A stretch of 9,762 nt of DNA, from positions 1 through 9,762 of the forward strand of contig JACQWU010000143.1 of assembly GCA_016209155.1 (NCBI GenBank), written 5' to 3'. The stretch comes from Candidatus Desantisiibacteriota bacterium. Lineage in GTDB: Bacteria; JACRDZ01. Each line of letters begins with the position of its first letter. The first letter of the stretch is position 1. A program made the position numbers and the translations under genes. Positions 5,935-9,762 of the stretch are shown here, piece after piece. Below the pieces are notes generated by a model. That model was given only the letters and a program-made list of their open reading frames with translations, had not been told where the DNA came from and did not search any database.

Positions 5935-7287
5935 ATGAATGTTATTAAATTATTACTAGTGCTCTCAATTAGTTACATTAGTGCAATATTAATTATATAT
6001 AGCCCAACTATTATTATACTGGGCTTATTTTTCTTTATATTAAGTATCTATTTATATTATAAAAATTTTGAGGGTTTTTTACTTTTTGTTTTACTATTAT
6101 GTTTTGATTTTGCAAATTTATTTCCAACAATAGGACAGTTCCATACTTATGATTTACTTTTTCCTTTATTGTTTTTATCTTTAGGAGAAATAATAATTTC
6201 GAAAAAGAAGAAGAGTAATTTTTGTTATGATGATTTGAAGCATTTCAATTTTTTCGCAGGGATGTTTTCGGTGTTTGTGGTTTTAGCAATTTTGGGTATA
6301 TTTATAGCTTATTTAAATGAAAATCAACCATTGATTTATGGGTTAAGAGGAGCCAGAAGATATTTTTTTATATTGTTTTATTTTGTTGTTAAATTTAATA
6401 GTTTAAACATAAATAAACTTAAAAATTACGTGATAAACTTTTCGTTGTTGCTATGTTTGCTAAATTTAATGCAATATTTTTTGTATAATAAAATAAATAT
6501 ATTTTATATCGAAGCTGGTATGCGTGCAGGAACATTGCGATTCTTCGGTGGATATCCCATAGTTGTTTTAGGTATATTTTTTATTTTTGCAAAGTTTATT
6601 AGATATAGAAAGATCAAAGATTTACTTATTTTTTTAGTATTATTCATAATTTCTTCATCACTAATAAAGGCGAGAATGATAATGTTTGGGATTTTGATTG
6701 CCGTGGTGATGATTTCATTCAGAACCAGAATAATTAATATTAGAAATATTTTGTTTTTTTTTATTTCAGCTATTTTAATTTTATTTATGTATTTTGGTAT
6801 TTTACAGAACCAATATCAATATAAAGATTATATGTATTATAAAATAATTTATGAAACTAAAAATGAAATAAAATACTCAGAAGGTAATTGGTTAGTTAGA
6901 CTTAAAGAATATAATTACTTTCTAAAATATTGGATGGAGAATCCACTGTTTGGTCGAGGAATTTATACATCGACGTATTCAGAAAGTATTGAGACACAAG
7001 GAATAGCATTCGGATACTATTTGTCTGATTTGGGCTGGTTTTCTATATTATATGAATTTGGATTAATAGGATTATTTTGGGCAATTGTATTGATAGTTTA
7101 TATTCTAAAGCGAGTTTATATATATCAATATTATGAAATGGAGATATATGTCTATTTCGTCATTTCGACATTGGTGACAATGAATTTCTTTTTGTTATCT
7201 CATACTGTTTTAGTGCCAGCTTTTTTTGCGAGTATGTTTTACAATTACACACTCACATTTCAAAAAAGTAATATTACTTATGCTTAG
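5935..7287 (+). CDS. Wzy / O-antigen ligase-like membrane polymerase
   Basis: This 450-residue protein is almost entirely hydrophobic, with roughly ten or more membrane segments. It resembles the Wzy_C O-antigen ligase/polymerase superfamily, which joins repeat units on the outer face of the inner membrane or transfers them to an acceptor. The large outer loop lies at about residues 290-365 and includes WMENPLFGRGIYTS (333-346), followed by SDLGWFSILYEFGLIG (364-379), the usual end of the domain. Basic residues in SLIKARMIM (242-250) sit where the family has a conserved arginine. Sequence in this family varies too much to say polymerase or ligase, though the cluster setting favours a polymerase. 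The ATG comes 2 bases after the GT4 stop, and the 3' end overlaps the GT2 gene by 8 bases, so all three are probably one transcript. Confidence 0.85.
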   Translation: MNVIKLLLVLSISYISAILIIYSPTIIILGLFFFILSIYLYYKNFEGFLLFVLLLCFDFANLFPTIGQFHTYDLLFPLLFLSLGEIIISKKKKSNFCYDDLKHFNFFAGMFSVFVVLAILGIFIAYLNENQPLIYGLRGARRYFFILFYFVVKFNSLNINKLKNYVINFSLLLCLLNLMQYFLYNKINIFYIEAGMRAGTLRFFGGYPIVVLGIFFIFAKFIRYRKIKDLLIFLVLFIISSSLIKARMIMFGILIAVVMISFRTRIINIRNILFFFISAILILFMYFGILQNQYQYKDYMYYKIIYETKNEIKYSEGNWLVRLKEYNYFLKYWMENPLFGRGIYTSTYSESIETQGIAFGYYLSDLGWFSILYEFGLIGLFWAIVLIVYILKRVYIYQYYEMEIYVYFVISTLVTMNFFLLSHTVLVPAFFASMFYNYTLTFQKSNITYA

Positions 7288-7810
7288 TATAATTATTGTA
7301 AATTATAAAACTTCCGGAGAAATTGATTTTTGCTTAAAATCAATTATGAGATTTGAGCCGCATTATCGAGATTATGAATTTATTATTATAGATAATAATT
7401 CGAATGATTCTGAGCTTAAGAATTTGAAAGAAAAATATCCATTTGTTAAAATTATTTATGCTCCGCGAAATGGTGGTTTTGCCTATGGAAATAACTTAGG
7501 GATAAAAGCATCTCAAGGAGAATATATTTTGTTATTAAATCCGGATACTTATATTGAAAATAATAGTATTGAGAAGTTGTACGTTAAATTAAAAAATAGT
7601 AAAGATATTTTTTTCGCAGGGCCACAGTTACTAAACCCGGATAGAAGCATTCAATCGTATTCTGGCCCTAAATCATATTTAACGTTATGGAGATTATTTT
7701 GTGAGAGGTTATACTTACCAAGAATTTTCAAAAGAGTTCATATATTTAGAAATATTTTATGTATTTTGAAGAGTCTGATTATTGTTTACAGGCTGTTAGA
7801 AAAGGAATAA
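7280..7810 (+). CDS. GT2 glycosyltransferase, N-terminal catalytic part (broken gene)
   Basis: The ATG at 7280 overlaps the end of the polymerase gene and gives MLSIIIVNYKTSGEIDFCLK, the standard first strand of a GT2 (GT-A fold) transferase of the rhamnosyltransferase (WbbL-like) group. The nucleotide-binding Asp38 is in FIIIDNNS, NGGFAYGNN follows (64-72), and Asp89 is in LLLNPDT. GPQLLNPD (114-121) is also typical. Family-like sequence continues to about residue 157 (HIFRN). The last 20 or so residues to the stop at 7810 are out-of-frame read-through of the C-terminal part. The acceptor-binding section between the two parts is missing. An earlier in-frame ATG at 7226 lies inside the polymerase gene and is rejected because family similarity starts at 7280. 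As it stands the product should be inactive. Confidence 0.8.
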   Translation: MLSIIIVNYKTSGEIDFCLKSIMRFEPHYRDYEFIIIDNNSNDSELKNLKEKYPFVKIIYAPRNGGFAYGNNLGIKASQGEYILLLNPDTYIENNSIEKLYVKLKNSKDIFFAGPQLLNPDRSIQSYSGPKSYLTLWRLFCERLYLPRIFKRVHIFRNILCILKSLIIVYRLLEKE

Positions 7811-8079
7811 AAATGTTATACTATCCCGAAAGTAAAGTGTTCCATCTTGGAGGATTAATTAAAGAGGATAATTGGGACACTTATGTAATAAATTATGTAA
7901 GTTCATTTAAATATTATTTTCGAAAGAATTTTGGTTTTTTTTCTTGTTATATCGCCATATATTTACATTTTTTAGGATCTTTTCTCAGGGTATGCGGTTT
8001 GCTACTCAAGGGGGATAAGAAATATAGATTTCATTTATTAAATATTGTATATTTATTCAGAAAATTAAAAATTAGATAA
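7750..8079 (+). pseudogene. C-terminal part of the broken GT2 glycosyltransferase
   Basis: In the frame of ATG 7759 the sequence reads KYFMYFEESDYCLQAVRKG, the classic F-x-Y-x-E-x-D-x-C-L segment near the GT2 active site, then VFHLGG and a hydrophobic C-terminal tail to 8079. A stop at 7747 bars upstream reading in this frame. In complete relatives, about 35-45 residues (including a W-x-x-G-A-x-x-x-x-R-R segment) lie between the point where the first part stops and MYFEE. The span 7280-8079 is 800 bases, not a multiple of three and short for the family. An out-of-frame internal deletion near 7745-7755 explains both facts. Independent translation from ATG 7759 would make only a fragment. Confidence 0.7.
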
Positions 8080-8329
8080 TAATTTCGAGGTTGATTATAC
8101 TTTTTTCAATTTAACGTAAAAAAAGAGGCCGATATTAATAATAGAAACCAATTGTAGAATTAGTAGTAATTTATGTTAAGATAAATTTATTTAATATTCA
8201 TTCTATTAAATTTGGTATTAATTCAGCGATTAAGAAGTATCTTTAGTAAATTAAAATTAATACTAACATTAAGGAGCTGCAGAAATAAAATAAAGAAGTA
8301 GAAAATTTATAGGAAGGAATTTTTTAATA
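8080..8329. other. A+T-rich intergenic region before the beta-helix gene
   Basis: These 250 bases contain no convincing coding sequence on either strand. A weak 7-bp inverted repeat (CTTTTTT at 8100, AAAAAAG at 8119) follows the GT2 gene, but it is all but pure A-T. I see no confident -35/-10 pair, although the gap is large enough for the beta-helix gene to have its own promoter. Confidence 0.5.
8311..8318 (+). promoter_or_regulatory. Ribosome binding site of the beta-helix gene
   Basis: AGGAAGGA lies 11 bases before ATG 8330. With the signal peptide that begins at this ATG, it fixes the start. Confidence 0.65.
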
Positions 8330-9367
8330 ATGAAAATTTATTTGTTTATTGTTATTACTTTGATATTTTTTGGTAGTATTGTTTTTGCCTCAGATTACTA
8401 TATTGATGCACGAAATGGTAATGATTCTAAAAACGGTTTATCAAAAGCAAATGCATGGCAAACATGGGATAAATTAAGAGTACAAACTTATACTATAGGA
8501 GATACTATCAGTTTTAAATGTGGTGAACAATGGGATATCCCTTACAATAACTATTGGACATTTGATGATTCAGGTACTGTAAACAATTATATTGAGATTA
8601 CGAGCTATGGAACAGGGCCTAAACCTATATGGAATGCAGTAGAATCTATTTCAGGTAGCTGGAGTGATAAAGGATGGAATATTTGGAAAAGGAAATTGAA
8701 CGGAAGAGTTGAAAGATGTATATTAGGTGATATAGAATCTGTTGAAGCTGATAATGTTGAAGATATTGATGGAATATCAAAATATTGGTATGGAGATGAT
8801 TCATGTTTATATGTATATTCTAAAAGTAATCCAGATATTGTATATTCTCAGGTAAAGGTTGTTAGAATTGGCTGGTGCATTTTATTTCAGAATGCGAATT
8901 ATGTTAAATTGAATAATATTGAATTGCGGGGGGGGAGTGTTGATACCATAAGATTAAGAAATAATTGTTCATATATATCAATTGAAAACTGTATTATTAC
9001 TTATTCAGGGAAATCTGGGATAATGGGAATGGTTGAAGAAGGTAGTGGAAATACGCTTACTAATGTTGTTATTAAAAACAATTTTATTAGTGGTGAACAA
9101 GATCTTGTGAATAAGACGATACGAGGAATAAATGAGGATGGGATATCAATGTGGCGTGCTTGTAGTGATTGGCATATTATAGGAAATACTATAAAGAATT
9201 ATTCTCATTCTGGGATATCTATTCAGACATATACATCAAGTGAAAGTGGTAGTAATAATAATATTATTGAAGATAATACATTTACTGCAGGTAATTCTCC
9301 TTATTTTAGGGCATTCGATTTTCATGGTCCTGAAGGGAAATGTATGAGAATCTTCTTATGCATATAA
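8330..9367 (+). CDS. Secreted right-handed parallel beta-helix protein, N-terminal part (frameshifted)
   Basis: The first 20 residues are a Sec signal peptide, probably cut after VFA, followed by DYYIDARNGNDSKNGLS, the usual opening of secreted beta-helix (pectate-lyase-like) proteins. A lead-in domain to about residue 180 is followed by helix coils rich in I/V and N, for example VKLNNIELRGG, YISIENCIITYSG, VVIKNNFISG and WHIIGNTIKNYSHSGISIQT (191-300). Such proteins bind, cleave or epimerise polysaccharides; no catalytic residues can be assigned here. Family-like sequence ends at about FDFHGPEGKC (329-338), and the next residues to the stop at 9367 are out of frame. The continuation lies at 9348-9755. 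The whole span 8330-9755 is 475 codons plus one base, so one extra base near 9341-9347 explains the break. No PEP-CTERM tail is present. Confidence 0.85.
   Translation: MKIYLFIVITLIFFGSIVFASDYYIDARNGNDSKNGLSKANAWQTWDKLRVQTYTIGDTISFKCGEQWDIPYNNYWTFDDSGTVNNYIEITSYGTGPKPIWNAVESISGSWSDKGWNIWKRKLNGRVERCILGDIESVEADNVEDIDGISKYWYGDDSCLYVYSKSNPDIVYSQVKVVRIGWCILFQNANYVKLNNIELRGGSVDTIRLRNNCSYISIENCIITYSGKSGIMGMVEEGSGNTLTNVVIKNNFISGEQDLVNKTIRGINEDGISMWRACSDWHIIGNTIKNYSHSGISIQTYTSSESGSNNNIIEDNTFTAGNSPYFRAFDFHGPEGKCMRIFLCI
8928..8935 (+). repeat. G8 homopolymer inside the beta-helix gene
   Basis: Eight consecutive G encode Arg-Gly-Gly (residues 200-202) in an otherwise A+T-rich gene. As read, the frame is open. 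By hand translation, nine G gives a stop three codons later and seven G a stop within about six codons, so this tract could act as an on/off switch. Confidence 0.65.
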
Positions 9368-9755
9368 AAATGTTATTAAAAATAATATAATTTATAATGC
9401 AGGACAAAGCTCTATTAAAGACATGAATATTTGTGTTTCTATTGAGAGTACGGTAACTGGTTCTAACATAATAAAAAACAATTGTTTCTATAATACATAT
9501 AGTTCTGATGTTATAAATTATAAAGGTAAAATGTATACAGTAGGTGATGCAAATGGGAAGCTCATCGATTTCAAAAACAATATAGGTTCTAATCCTTTAT
9601 TTTATAAAGACCAGTATACCATACAATCAGATTCGCCATGCAAGGACACAGGAGAAACATTGCCAGATGTAACAGAAGATTACCGTAAACTAAAACGTCC
9701 GCAAGATAGTGATTATGATATGGGAGCTATGGAATATGGCGGTGTAATGAAATAG
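9348..9755 (+). pseudogene. C-terminal part of the beta-helix protein
   Basis: Starting just after a stop in this frame at 9345, the sequence reads ESSYAYKNVIKNNIIYNAGQ and continues the coil pattern (IIKNNCFYNT), ending with SDSPCKDTGE, then DYDMGAMEYGG. That ending, a D-x-G-A-x-E-Y motif close to the stop, is typical of the C-terminus of secreted beta-helix proteins. It joins naturally to the N-terminal part if one base near 9341-9347 is dropped. ATG 9423 is only an internal methionine, without a ribosome site, so independent expression is unlikely. Confidence 0.75.
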
Positions 9756-9762
9756 GATGTAC

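Noticed and set aside
7226-7279. Earlier start of the GT2 gene at ATG 7226
   Set aside because: The extra 18 residues overlap the polymerase coding sequence in another frame and have no family similarity; MLSIIIVNYK at 7280 is the normal GT2 N-terminus.
8140-8200. Promoter before the beta-helix gene (TTGTAG near 8152)
   Set aside because: The -35 match is poor and no -10 box stands out at the right spacing in a region that is almost all A and T.
9600-9755. PEP-CTERM sorting tail on the beta-helix protein
   Set aside because: The C-terminus is polar and ends in a D-x-G-A-x-E-Y type motif; there is no hydrophobic helix and no basic end.

Overview
The window looks like part of a surface-polysaccharide locus from an A+T-rich, Gram-negative, environmental bacterium. 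The Gram-negative call rests on an exosortase with its EpsI partner, a system known from bacteria that have an outer membrane and export exopolysaccharide. Placement near Desulfobacterota or a similar anaerobic lineage is only an impression from the transposase type and the intergenic repeats. All genes read on the + strand.

Layout. Positions 1-164 are an intergenic repeat zone with nine copies of a GGGACGA-like heptamer. An exosortase gene (165-1031) overlaps an epsI gene (1021-1749). A diverged copy of the upstream repeat follows (1779-1805), so the xrt-epsI pair is bracketed by related repeats. Next is a class I SAM-dependent methyltransferase (1856-2701) of clearly higher G+C than its neighbours, carrying a run of nine G. 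An IS1182-like insertion sequence (2731-4454) has perfect 20-bp inverted ends, a sigma70-type promoter and a DDE transposase whose first codons are in a different frame. Its right end abuts the headless 3' part of a second methyltransferase gene (4455-4783).

The right half is a glycan gene cluster: a GT4 glycosyltransferase broken near its 5' end (4809-5932), a Wzy/O-antigen-ligase-like membrane polymerase (5935-7287), a GT2 glycosyltransferase with an internal deletion and frame change (7280-8079), a 250-bp A+T-rich gap, and a secreted right-handed beta-helix protein broken by a single-base frame change (8330-9755).

How they fit. The GT4 and GT2 enzymes would add sugars to a lipid-linked unit at the inner membrane, the polymerase would join the units, and the secreted beta-helix protein could bind, cleave or modify the polymer. 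The exosortase and EpsI would process exported PEP-CTERM-type proteins, usually encoded near such clusters, but no substrate is visible here. Four of the ten protein genes carry a frame change and one lacks its 5' end. Either the locus is decaying or the assembly contains indel errors; this is the main caution for anyone using the annotation.
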